Shown piece by piece: positions 44,928-55,600 of a DNA stretch of 64,000 nt. This DNA comes from Muricea muricata (Eukaryota; Cnidaria; Anthozoa; Malacalcyonacea; Plexauridae). A model generated the notes under the pieces. That model was not told where the DNA came from, did not search any database, and saw only the letters and a program-made list of their open reading frames with translations. The stretch lies in contig OY979716.1 in NCBI GenBank assembly GCA_963855995.1, positions 23,736,283 to 23,800,282 on the forward strand, in the 5' to 3' direction. How positions within the stretch are numbered: position 1 is the first letter of the stretch; the number at the start of each line of letters is the position of its first letter. Position numbers and translations under genes: made by a program.

Positions 44928-44944
44928 GCATCATGGAGTGTCAT

Positions 44945-45215
44945 AATGTTAATTACTCCGCCTGCCGTAGGCGAGGCGGAGTTTTAAATTCGCTCCGTTT
45001 CTGTTTTCTTTTTTTTCTTTTTCTTTTTATTTTTTTCGGGGTCGCAAGTAGGCGCAGCGCTCATGTGTGATACCGCTGGTCCAAGCGGTATCGAGCATGA
45101 ACACTGCACCAACTATGACACCGGAAAAAAAGTTTAAAAATAATAAGAAAAAAAAGAGAAATGGGGCGAATTTTAAACTCCACCGCGCTTACAGCAGGCG
45201 GGGCAATGAGGTGTT
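44945..45215. repeat. Imperfect inverted repeat with poly-T/poly-A arms
   Basis: GGCGGAGTTTTAAATTCGC near the left is mirrored by GCGAATTTTAAACTCCACC near the right, with a T-rich run and an A-rich run inside. A second MITE-like insertion in the same intron. No TSD was resolved. Confidence 0.45.
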
Positions 45216-45365
45216 GATTATTTGAAGTCGTAACACTGGTTGGATGAGTAAGAGATGTCACTTACTTGACACCTTAGCTAGAAGAAGAGCAGTTTAGAAA
45301 TGATGCATGCAGCTGTCTTTTGTAAATTCAATTAGCTTTCCAGTAATTTTTTCATTCTCTTTCAG

Positions 45366-45518
45366 CGTATCAAAGATATCGATCGTCTTATGAATGCGAA
45401 AGTTGACATTGTTGATGAAAATTCATTAGAGCGACAAAGTAGCAGCAGTTCGAGTTGTCATGAGAGTGAAACGTCACAAAGTGGAAGTGATATATTCAGT
45501 TCAGAATTTTTGTACTGA
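45366..45518 (+). pseudogene. TPR-like protein gene, copy 2, exon 2
   Basis: The exon follows CTCTTTCAG in phase 0 and encodes RIKDIDRLMNAKVDIVDENS, then a Ser/Glu-rich tail to TGA. It is 51 codons with the stop, as in copy 1, and open. It is listed as pseudogene only because exon 1 carries a stop. Confidence 0.75.
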
Positions 45519-46790
45519 TATGATGTCACTATGAAAAATTTTCTGCGACTCCATTTAGCAGGCTTTTAAAAGCTGCACAAATATGGCAGCCATCGATTTC
45601 TTGTTGTTTTCATGCAATCATCGTTTCAATTACTGAATTGTCTGTAGGCTGTTAACCATAACAGTTCGACGGTTGAGTTTGCAGTAAAGTGTGCTTTAAT
45701 CATATCGGCCTTCGGCAAAAAGTATGTGATCGATAAAAGCCTATCTATAACATCCGTTTTAAACCCCGCTAGCTATTATTTTTGTTAAGGAGTTAGGTTT
45801 GAACACAGTATATACTGTATCACGATCATTGACTATTGCGCATGCTTTATATTCGGCAACGGAAAATTGTATATACTGCTCATGATCATTGATGAATGAC
45901 AGCGTCCGTTGCGTAAACAAAACTTAAAAATTTCATGAAAATACCGTTAACTATCCTAGTTTTCCTTGGTTGTATGAAAACAAGAGGGGATCCTTTGGGC
46001 CACCCGGTATGCTCTCAAATATTTATCTTAATTATATAAAAGGATTATACTCAAAATTGAAAATAAGTAATTTTTTAAACGTTAAATAATATGGTGACAT
46101 CTTTTTAGAATTCTATTGATTTTTTGAAAGCTGCATACATTGTTGCTTTGTAATGTCTACAGACCTTCCGGACTTGTTTAGAAGACGGTTTAATGGGTGA
46201 TGAATGTTCTGAAGTGATACCAGTGAGAGGTGTTCTCCTTTACCATTTGTACGTGTACTGAACCAAAACTTAATCAACAGCTAGTCGTCCAGCTTCTCGT
46301 CACTGAGAGTGATCCATTCTTCATGATTTTCAATGTGGCAGGCATTCAAATACACCTTACACTTTCTTTTTGCATAATTCTCAAATTACATTTACGCTGC
46401 GATTGTTTGACGCCATTTTGAATAAATGACCGCGAAACAAAATCGTATTCTTTTAGAGCTATACAAGCCAATCAGCGTCATGCCAAAGTTGTATACCTTT
46501 GGAGCACACCAAAAATACGAGATTTTATCTGTTTCATCCAATCACATTTGTCTATCACTGTGAGGAGAGACAAAATGTTGTGTAGTGAACTGCCCCTGCT
46601 AATGACGTCACCGAACAGAATTATATCAGGTGAGTGCCGAGCGTTGGTGCTGAGTTATACACAATTCTCACTCCGATTCGAGGGAGACTTGTCACCTACA
46701 ATGAACTGTACACAACTGGAACGCTAACTCAATACAAAAGTTCAGTTGATGGGTGATATTTTCCTAGTTTTGAGACGAAACACTTAACCA
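45519..46790. other. No gene seen
   Basis: Noncoding sequence between the TPR-like copy 2 and the SINEs. GTATATACTG..TGATCATTGA recurs in diverged form near 45807 and 45870. Confidence 0.35.
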
Positions 46791-46792
46791 TC

Positions 46793-46915
46793 CCAGTTGA
46801 CTCGATAGCTCAATTGGTAGAGCGGCGGTCTAGAAACCAGAAGATGCGAGTTCGAATCCCGCTCGAGACAGCGAATTTCTCGTTGTTCTCTGCGGTGTCA
46901 GATTAATATGAATTC
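46793..46915 (+). repeat. tRNA-derived SINE, copy 1
   Basis: Box A (TAGCTCAATTGG, 46806-46817) and box B (GAGTTCGAATCCC, 46848-46860) have tRNA spacing. The ends (GACTCGA/TCGAGAC) nearly pair as an acceptor stem and the D-arm GCTC..GAGC is intact, but the anticodon arm does not fold well. The trailer GCGAATTTCTCGTTGTTCTC recurs in copy 2, so this is a SINE rather than a functional tRNA. Confidence 0.65.
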
Positions 46916-47050
46916 AGTTTTTCACATCTCTGAGGATGGTTCTGAAATAGAATTGAAACACTGGCACTGCGCGTCCTCGAAGACAAGCATTAAGTCCTCA
47001 CGAAATAAAATATTTCGTGCACTTAAATTGGACAAGACTCGCCACCAATC

Positions 47051-47200
47051 CCAGTTGAATCGATAGCTCATTTCTTTATTTTGGTAGAGCGGCGGTCTAG
47101 AAATCGGAAGATGCGAGTTCGAATCCTGCTTGAGACAACGAATTTTTCGTTCTTCTCTGCAGTGTCAGTGTGGTCAGATTAATATGAATTAATATGAAAT
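47051..47200 (+). repeat. tRNA-derived SINE, copy 2
   Basis: Same head and trailer as copy 1 (CGGCGGTCTAGAAA, GATGCGAGTTCGAATCC), with about nine extra bases (TTTCTTTAT) inside box A that would disrupt polymerase III binding. Ends near ATTAATATGAATT. Confidence 0.65.
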
Positions 47201-47325
47201 TTTTTTTCTTTTGCTTGAAGATTCAAATTTTTTTCATCAAATACAACTTTTTAATAGCTTTCACTTGATATAAAACCCAATTTTTGATGTTCAGTATTTC
47301 AACTCAAAACTCAAATTGGCTTCAA

Positions 47326-47345
47326 CCCCCCCCCCCCCCCCCCCC
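47326..47345. repeat. Homopolymer of 20 C
   Basis: A run of twenty cytosines; length in assemblies is often unreliable. Confidence 0.9.
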
Positions 47346-48514
47346 ACAGACACTTATCGTTCCAGTTTACTCCAGTTCAATGGTCAGTTGTGGCAAGAAG
47401 GCTACAGCAGAGTGTGAATATTGCTCTTAGAACCAAACTCGATCCGACGTTTAAAAACGCGTTTTAAATGTGAATTATGGAATGATTACGCAGAGTTGCA
47501 AATGAAAAATGTTTTCCTCTATTAAAATAGCGAGTTACATGGATATTTACTACAAAAGGTGAAGACGTATGTTTGTAAATCAACTGACGCCATGACAGCC
47601 CACGTGCTCGAGAATACAGCTATATTCAAGAGCCTGAATCATTTAGTATCTCAGCTGAACGTATTTCATAAGGTGAGAACTTACAAAGGTATTAACTTTA
47701 TTTAACAATATTTTGTAAGAGTTTAACAAACCAGTTGAAATCATGATCAAGACTTTCAATTGCACATGGCCCTCCACATGCTAGGATATAAATTTTGTTG
47801 TCCTGCCATAACCTCCAGCATTTACATGTTTGTGTGTTTCAGCGATCTCGTTAGTTTTATAGCAGGGGAGAAGCTCTGGTTGTAATTTTTTCAGATTTTA
47901 TCTTAATTTGGGTACTGGAATAACTTTAGAATACCTGACCTGACTGACTGAAATTCCACTGCATTTAATTGCAACTGACTAATAAAGCTATTTAAGCATG
48001 CACTGGTGTGACCATACATGCAAGTTTTTTTTTACCAAAGCTGCTTAGATTTGCTGGGACCACCCCGTCGTGTTCTAAATGTTGCAAATCTCTAAAGCAC
48101 AGGGGAATGTCCAAGCCCATCCAACTGGATCTGGTAAAAAAATATACTACATCTGGTCACACTGGCATACACCAATTCATGTATCAAAGTCAATCACGAG
48201 AAGGGAAGGCGGGTAGAGCAGAGCATCCTTCCCCCCACTCTGGGAATAATCATTCCTAATTTTATCTGAAGTATATATTTTTTAACAAATGTTTTTTTAA
48301 CAAATGAGTCAAGCTCCCCCCTCAGGCTTCATTTTGACACCTGTATAAATTGACTGATTACAGTGCAATGTAAACTATTGCCAGGAAACCAGCAATTAAT
48401 AATGCATTGTCTAACATCAAAATTTGCTTCATTTGAAATATTTTTTGCCTCTACTTTGCTATAGCAACATAAAGCTATCTAAGCGATAAATTTCTAGGTT
48501 TTGTTTGAAGTATA
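47346..48514. other. No gene seen
   Basis: Short frames only, without motifs, up to the TTAA target site of the next element. Confidence 0.4.
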
Positions 48515-48776
48515 TTAAAGTGCTTATAAACCCAAAATGGGTTATTGGTGATTCAGATAGAGCTAAAAAAGTTAGTTAGTAAGTTATTATTTAGTTTTTT
48601 CGTTAAGCGTTTAGTTACGGAGATAACCGGGCTCAAAGAAGCCAGCTCGTTGAAAAAGTGCGCGCCTGTGGGAGACTGGATCCCAGGAACATGTTTATGT
48701 AGACTTTATATACAATTACATAGTAATATTAGTCTCGAAGCTCAAAGATCAGCTATTTTTGCGTAAAAAAGTTGGA

Positions 48777-49744
48777 ATGTCTTCCTCAAATTCATTCTCA
48801 AGTACACATAGCAAGGCTTCTACGAGCATGCCTCTTGAAATCGAAAATGAACAGTACGAAAGTGAAATTTAATTGAAAAATCACACGATGAAGGCACTCA
48901 AGGTAGCCATGATGGCGAAAACTATTACATGGATGCTTACTCAGACGAGCCAATTGCTGACGAAAATTGGCTTCAAGAGTATTACCGGAGGCGGGAAGAG
49001 GAAGCTGAAAAAGTTAAGGAATTACAACTTCGATGGAAAGAGAGTAAACCTGTAACATCATGGTAATTTTCGTACAATTTTTATTTTTTGCCATGCGCGT
49101 CACTTGGTATGTGTTTTAAATCATATGCGCAAATTAAATTTTCAACAAACTGAGCTGAGAGTTGCCTTATCAATTAAACAGCATTGTCATTTACATTTCA
49201 TAATTACATTAAAGTGGGTTTTTTAAAATTCATTCTACCATCAATATTCGTTCCATAGGTGCACTGGTAGCACTGGATTGTTGCAAAATGCCAAAGAATG
49301 CTGTTGTTGCCTGGAGATCGAAAATTGCTTACAGTTCATTGAAGTTTATTGTAACGATGGTAAAGGAGCACTGAAATGTATAACAGATCACCCTGGTTTT
49401 CCAGCTGTTTGCCTCAACAAGTGGTCGTTATAGATTGCGGCTGATAATTGTAAAACTCGAGATGGTCAGCATTACAGACAGAGTGGTTCAAAAGAAAGGT
49501 AGACTTATTACCATTCATTTTAGCTGAAGATGTAACTATTATGTAACATTGATATGTATTTTTCTAATATAGGTATCTTCGAGGTGTTGCATATAGACAG
49601 TTCACACGGATGGTACATGGTCGGTTAAGGGATAAAAGAATACCATTGCCTTCTTGTGCATATACTGCTATTCGTTCCACTTTTAAGCTTGATCATGCAT
49701 TTACTGGCTATGATGATATTGAAACAGATGACGAGAATCAATAA
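48777..49744 (+). pseudogene. P2X7-type ballast-domain (P2RX7_C) gene, three exons, broken (copy C)
   Basis: Exon 1 (48777-49062) starts MSSSNSFSSTHSKAS, hits a TAA at 48870 and a frameshift, and resumes with DEPIADENWLQEYYRRREEE and KPVTSW. Exon 2 (49259-49498) completes the Trp and reads LLQNAKECCCCLEIENC, CITDHPGFPAVCLNKW, a TAG where Gln is usual, then IAADNCKTRDGQHYRQ. Exon 3 (49573-49744) reads YLRGVAYRQFTRMVHGRL, IPLPSCAYTAIRSTF and FTGYDDIE to a stop. Splice phases agree throughout. CCCC, HPGF.A.CLN, YRQF and LPSCA..IR are the hallmarks of the C-terminal ballast of vertebrate P2X7. No channel part is present. One frameshift and two stops break it. Confidence 0.8.
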
Positions 49745-50634
49745 TTATCTTTAAATTGGTACAGACATGTTTTTAATATGCTAGCTCACTATTAGAAGTT
49801 CAAAGACTTAAGTATCTGAAGTATATAAAATCTTTTAACAGCTGCAATAATTTCTGTTAATTATGTCTCTACACAATTGCAAGTAAATATTACATGTGCT
49901 CTGAGAAATAGCATCTTGCATAAAAATGAACAAACTTGTTTGACAATATTTTCTAGTTATACCACATGAAAATTAATTTTTACCTCAACGTTAACTTGAA
50001 TGAATTTGAATTTTATCATCATCCCCCTGCCCTCCCCCTACTAATTATTGATTCTATCGGCCACTCAAGAATTTTGAGTATCTCAAAATATACTGGGTCA
50101 AACAGTGTTATTATTAAGTTCTTCATAAGTTTGCATGGTGAGCATCAATATCAGTTATTATTACCTAAAGTTTGTTTTCATAACCCAGCTTGACAAGATG
50201 CTATCTTGGGAGTATATTTTCCATTGACTGGCAGATTTTTACATTCAGAGACATCTGTGTTGGATTAATGTGTGCATAATATATTATTTCATTAATAGAT
50301 TACTGCCACACCATGGCATTGTGTGCTCAATTTGCTTATGGCAGCCATTTTATCTGGGACACCAAGATAAAAACTTTTTATAATCCATCTAATAACAAAT
50401 CAATTTATTTTCAAATCTTTGCTTATTTAACCTTATTGCTACTGGTATGGAAGCAAACAAAGACTTTTTGATATTATTTTTAATTTTTGACAAAATATAA
50501 CAAAATGTAAACAATAACAAAAGCCTGCAATACTATGGTGTGACAGTAACCTTTAAACAAGAAAAATATTTTTGGTAAAATGGCAAACAAGTGCTTCTGT
50601 AATATATACATTCCAAGTGCAATGCAGTGCAACT

Positions 50635-51014
50635 TTAGTTTGTTTTATTTCTTGGACAGGAAGCTACATTTTTGTGGCCTTTCATAGGCTTATTGCACAT
50701 CTTGCATTTTGGTGCATTTCTTTTTGGTTTGGTGCTGGTAGTTGATGCAGTTGGAACCGTGTAAAATAACATATAAAGCATCAGTACTGGGTATAATACT
50801 CGAAACATTCTGGCGTAAAGTGTTTTGAGCAAACAACAGACGAACGTGTTGGCGTCCATTTATCTCGCCTCCGTCGAACGAAGTCCATCCATTTCTTCCT
50901 TCGTTTTACTGCGTCGGATGAGCTTTCATCCCAAAATGGTATCTGGTACAAGAATATATCATTTTCCTTGTCTGTAGTATTAGAACACCCGTAAACAACG
51001 CATCTTTCAAGCAT
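50635..51014 (-). pseudogene. THAP-domain protein with C-terminal zinc knuckle, frameshifted
   Basis: From ATG at 51014 the frame reads CVVYGCSNTTD, KKWMDFVRRRRDKWTPT and VVCSKHFTPECFE. This gives C-x4-C and C-x2-H zinc ligands with the invariant Trp, Pro and Phe of a THAP DNA-binding domain. After a frameshift near 50785 comes YTVPTAS, equivalent to the AVPTIF box, and then CKMCNKPMKGHKNVASC, a zinc-knuckle-like motif, before the stop. THAP domains are the DNA-binding part of P-element and Kolobok transposases. No catalytic domain follows, so this small protein may bind the element's own ends. That is inference. Confidence 0.75.
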
Positions 51015-51275
51015 TTTTCCACAAAAAACTGCGGTGACACATGCATTCGCAATACAACGCGCTTAGTGACTGTGAAAATTGGTTCCTGGGACCCAGGCCT
51101 CTAAGCATAAAATTTGGATGCGCACTTTTTTTCCCAAATGTGGCCAAACTAGCACGTTTGACTGCATTTATCTCCAGAACTAAACGCTCAACAAAAAAAC
51201 TAAATTATAACTTACTAACTAACTTTTTTAGCTCTATTTGGATCACCAAAAAACCATTTTGGGTTTATAAGCACT

Positions 51276-52049
51276 TTAAGCAATATAAAGCATTTCCATT
51301 CCTTGTTTTTCTGGGATTTTACGAAGGTTTGTTTTCAAGATTGTTTATATAGGCTCTTAGTTTTACTCTAGTTATACTGTAGATTTAAAATCATTATTAC
51401 TGTGATGTCCTCGAACATATTTTTACAAATATAGCAACTAGAAATTTTTCTTGCATGTGGCCCTTGTGGTACTATTAGAGAGAGAGGTTGGTTGTTCAGT
51501 GCCTGTTTCGCTGACTTTATTTGATCAGGATTGTTGGTATAGGTGTTTTGTTTTACTCTACTGTAGGTTTGGCTTGAAAGTTTAGATATTTAGTTTCAGA
51601 TATTTCTGGAATACAAGTGCAACTTTGGCTCTACTTGCTCGAAGTTTATATTATTGGGTTGTATTGAATATTTTGTTGCTAAGAATGGCAAATGACGTGA
51701 AGAAAGTCCCAGACCCACTTTATATGACATACTTGACCCAAGCAGAACTATTACTGCAGATTTAAGTCCATCTAATACAAGGAAATTTAGGCACAATGCT
51801 GGTATTAAAGCGGTGTGTTGCTATGTTGCTAATGTGGTATGATCATAGGCGGCCCATGCCTGGCGCACGCTCTGTTGTGTTCATTCGTATTATCCAGCAT
51901 GCTCTGTTTTGTTCAGGGTTATAATAATAATAATAGTAACTTTAATAAAGTGTTGATGTGTTTAGCTAGTACAACTAATTGAGGACACTATTTGTTAACA
52001 AATATTTACAATTATTAGATGTAAACATATTGCATTATTGCTCAATTTA
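51276..52049. other. No gene seen
   Basis: Only short frames; a brief AAT-rich simple repeat lies near 51916-51945. Confidence 0.4.
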
Positions 52050-52400
52050 GAGTATTACATAATATTTCATTACATTCTCACGAGCTGTATATACATACAA
52101 AGCACACCAATGAGCTCTGGCTCCAAAGAGAAAAAAATAGACTCATTAGTATGCTCCATATATAGCATACTAAATATTTAAATATTTTAGACTATAAGTT
52201 TCTTGACATCACGTGGGTATGTATAATAGCATTCACATCATAGAACACCGAGCTATCTATACAGAGCACACCAATGAGCTACTAAAACAAAAGAGCAAAA
52301 TGAGCTCACTCGTGTGCTCCATATAGAGCATGAATAATAAATATATATAAGAGAAAAATGGGCTAATTAGTATGCTCCTTATAGAGCAGGCTGATGTGTT
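52050..52400. repeat. Degenerate repeats built on AATGAGCT..GTATGCTCC
   Basis: AGCACACCAATGAGCT occurs near 52101 and 52265. Variants of AGCTCACTCGTGTGCTCCAT occur near 52143, 52303 and 52360, each followed by ATAGAGCA or similar. Many units contain the palindromic GAGCTC/AGCTC core. Old tandem or dispersed repeat. Confidence 0.5.
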
Positions 52401-52649
52401 AATATGATACACTATAAGCTAACTATCATTAGTATTTTCATGGTTATGATCATGTTTAAAGTTGGATAGATGACAATCACCTGTATTCAGTGGAAAATTA
52501 ACCCAAGTAAGACACACAGGCTTCGTGGCCATCATCCACATAACACCGAACACACATGATCATTGTCCATCTCATATATGAATTATCTTATATAACATTC
52601 ATTATATTAGCTTATTTAAGTTATGTTCAATTGAAAAAGGTATACTTTA

Positions 52650-53090
52650 ATGAGCTACAGAGTTCGCAACAATTACCATTATTGTTCATTGCACACTCTA
52701 AATCCGTGTTCCGTATTTTGTTCTCAAAAGATGATAAGCTTAGAGAATCTCTAACGTCAGCATCGAGTTTTGACCAAAAAGATGGTCCTAAATGTCTCAT
52801 GGAATGCTTTCCCTAGCATATAGTTTCAGTCCTTGGTATGTTAAAGTCACTGTTCCTCAGTGAATAGTTAACATTCTTGCAATTGAACAATTTGGAGACA
52901 GTACATGATACAAGTCCTTGTTTAGCTTTGTACATTAATGTGGCAATGTCCTGCAAACGCCTATTTTGCAGAGTTGGTAATTTGGCTTGGTGAAGTAATT
53001 CGTTGTATGATTCCGCCTTTATTTTGTACATTGCTCTAAAAGCCCGTTCTTGAATACTTTCTAGCTCCCTGCTATCTGATGCTTTACAAA
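52650..53090 (-). pseudogene. LINE reverse-transcriptase C-terminal fragment
   Basis: The minus strand encodes ELESIQERAFRAMYKIKAES, LPTLQNRRLQDIATLMYKAK, LRNSDFNIPRTETI and, after one stop, GKHSMRHLGPSFWSKL and VRDSLSLSSFENKIR. This is the conserved C-terminal tail of CR1/L2-type LINE polymerases. The 3' end lies near 52500 on this strand. Confidence 0.7.
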
Positions 53091-53840
53091 ATTGTCAGAC
53101 CAGGTTATTATCCAGCTCAGTCACTTTAAAAACTGAAGGCGGAGTGCAGAGCTTAAACTAGTCATAAGCATACTGCTCATAAATTAACTTATTGTACCCA
53201 GGAAATCATATAATATCCCAGGTACAATACGATAGTGTATTCATATTATCTCTCGAAGCACAGAGCAAAGTATTTGAAACAGGTGTGTTTGTATGAATCC
53301 GCCTATTCTTTACCCCTATGGGAATTTGCCTTAAGTATTTTGAACTTTGACTGGGGCATTTTAAAACCAAATACGTAATTACATTCTTGAAATAATAAAA
53401 TCACTTATTTCCCAATGATGAGTAGAGGTAAATAACCTATATTTACTATGAAACAAAAGCAGATTCACTTTTCGTCTAAACGAGCCAAACGTCGCACGTA
53501 GACGCATGTACGCGATAAGCGTACCTATTTTTCAAATGTGGGGTTGAAAATTTCCAGCTCTATCATAGGGGTGGAGTGTTGTTATTTGGACATATATCAG
53601 AGAAAACTCTTAAATAGATCTATATGTTTATTCAGATATGAAGAGCTAAGAGATCGTTTCTTATGATACCAGCAATGGAAAACTGTTACTGTGTAATATC
53701 AAGTGAGGATGAACCAAAATGAGTGCTTATCATGAAGTTAATTGGAATTTAAAAATTGGTAAGTGGAAACATAGAACTGCTACCTAAATTTTATAGTTAT
53801 TGAAATGTCGACATGCAAGAGAATAGAATTATTTTTTGTC

Positions 53841-54541
53841 AACACCGCGGAAAAACGTCTGCGCATGCGCAAGTACTTGAAAATATTGTGGGGAATTTAA
53901 ATCCCGTTTCCTGAAGCAAAATCTTTCCTTTTAATTGCTGAAGATAAGTGAAACAAACAAAACAACATTAGGACGAGTAGTTTGGCTATTAATAAGCAGT
54001 TTTCTAAGGTTAAGAACACAAAATTTAATTTAAAAATTGACGTTTGTGTCCGAGAGGCGTGCGAGTACTTCTTGAAAAATTCTCGAACACCGGATTAAAA
54101 CACAAGAGTTTTGCAAACTGTGAAAGAGTTTAGCATCTGCATATGCTTAAGTTGTATAGCAGGTCATTACCTTTAAATACAGTCAACGCAAAATTTTTTC
54201 ATTCTACGCCCAAAAGTTATTGGCAAAAATGTGGATAAAATTACCCTATGGAAAATTTCCTTTTTCATTCGGTCGAGTAGCTTTCATAAACAATAAATTT
54301 TTCATTACTCACCTTTGGCCTGCATCTAAAATACTATAATTTTCTAGGCATGTAAACTACAATTATTTCTTGTTTTTAAGTTCGTACGTTCGTTGGTTTG
54401 CTAATAATTTTACTCCAAAGGCACATATGTGAGGTACTTCTTTTCACCGCCATATTGCGAAATAAACAAGCTCGAAACACCCGATTTATCAAGCCAATCT
54501 CAATAAAATTGACGCATGCGCAGACGTTTTTCCGCGGTGTT
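53841..54541. mobile_element. Mutator-like MITE with 9-bp TSD
   Basis: Inverted ends AACACCGCGGAAAAACGTCT and AGACGTTTTTCCGCGGTGTT continue with GCGCATGCG/CGCATGCGC. The 9-bp direct repeat TTTTTTGTC lies at 53832-53840 and 54542-54550. The T run makes the TSD less decisive than a complex sequence would. No protein inside. Confidence 0.7.
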
Positions 54542-54550
54542 TTTTTTGTC

Positions 54551-55208
54551 CCGGTTGTCCTTAACTGCAGTTTTTTATGGGTCAATTTTAAAAAGCTGTT
54601 AATTAGGCTATGTTTAGTCAAGTATCACACATGAAAATAAATTATATTTCCCTACCGTTTAATAGAATAAGTTCTCGTTTTCTCGAAATATGTTTATGCT
54701 TGTTCTTGTTCAAAAATATAATATATGTACTTGGTTCATTAGTAACAAAGAATCACAGCTAAATATAAAGCATAGCTCTTAAGCCACTCTCACACGCTGC
54801 AGTTTTTCTTGCGGCTTTCAATGCAGTTCTACTCTTGAGCGATATAAAATTGGCCAATACGCGTCTTCATCGCATTTTGATGTCTTCTTCATAAATACCT
54901 ATTAAATATTTTTAACTAATTAACATGTCTTGAAAGTAGAATTGCTTTGCGAGTTTGAAAAAAATTTGTAGCTTATGACAGTGGCTATTGCAGCATATTT
55001 TAGAGCTTTTTGTTGCTAGAAAAAAATTACATCACTATTCTAATTTTGGCTAGAATCAAACTATACCAGTTTTTACCCTGAATATTGCAAATAGTTTTCA
55101 AGTTTCTAATAGTAATTTTTTTTAAAAACGTTGGGTTAGCTTGCTATAAAAACTGGCAACTAGCGTCGAAATTTTTTTTCCAATTTGTTTTTCTTTGAAT
55201 AGTAAACA
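54551..55208. other. No gene seen
   Basis: AT-rich, short frames only. Confidence 0.35.
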
Positions 55209-55600
55209 GTGAAGATCTAAAAATTGTCCAGGAGTCAAGTGATGTCAATTACAACTATCAAGGGAAATCTACTACTGACCATCGAGGAAAGTTTATTTAA
55301 ATCACCGGAAAAGGTCTCCAAAATCTTAACTTGTGTCGTCATTATTCTCGCAACGAGATTTATCAATCTCGTAGTAAAAGTGATGAACATTCATGAGCCA
55401 TGCGAAGTCCGTACGTGCCAAGATATGGAGTTAAAACGAAACTTAAATACTCTGGCTGATAAAACTTGTCACGGGATGTGTTGTCTCCCTGGACGTTGCT
55501 GAGTCCTCCCATAAGCCAGCTTCTGTGACAGCTAGGTTTGAAAGAATTCTACGCTCAATGTCGTAGGGTGGAAAAAGCAAAAACGTTCGACAAAATAACC
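55209..55600 (+). other. Possible decayed coding segment, unidentified
   Basis: After the acceptor-like TTTGAATAG the reading frame VNSEDLKIVQESSDVNYNYQ is open to a TAA. After a shift come GLQNLNLCRHYSRNEIYQ and SRSKSDEHS, then NLSRDVLS and TARFERILRSMS. Residue usage looks protein-like across frames, but I recognise no domain. Confidence 0.25.

Larger units (their letters stand above)
48519..51275. mobile_element. Kolobok-like TTAA transposon carrying a ballast-domain gene and a THAP gene
   Basis: The ends AGTGCTTATAAACCC and GGGTTTATAAGCACT are inverted and flanked exactly by TTAA (48515-48518 and 51276-51279). Similarity of the ends continues about 110 bp, including GAGCTAAAAAAGTTAGTTAG. 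TTAA target sites occur in Kolobok and piggyBac; the THAP domain inside favours Kolobok. The element holds two convergent genes: a P2X7-type ballast gene on plus (ATG 258 bp from the left end) and a THAP gene on minus (ATG 261 bp from the right end). No transposase catalytic domain is recognised. Confidence 0.75.

Noticed and set aside
46798-46871. Functional tRNA gene
   Set aside because: Boxes A and B are good, but the anticodon stem does not pair and the sequence recurs nearby with the same trailer, so a SINE fits better.
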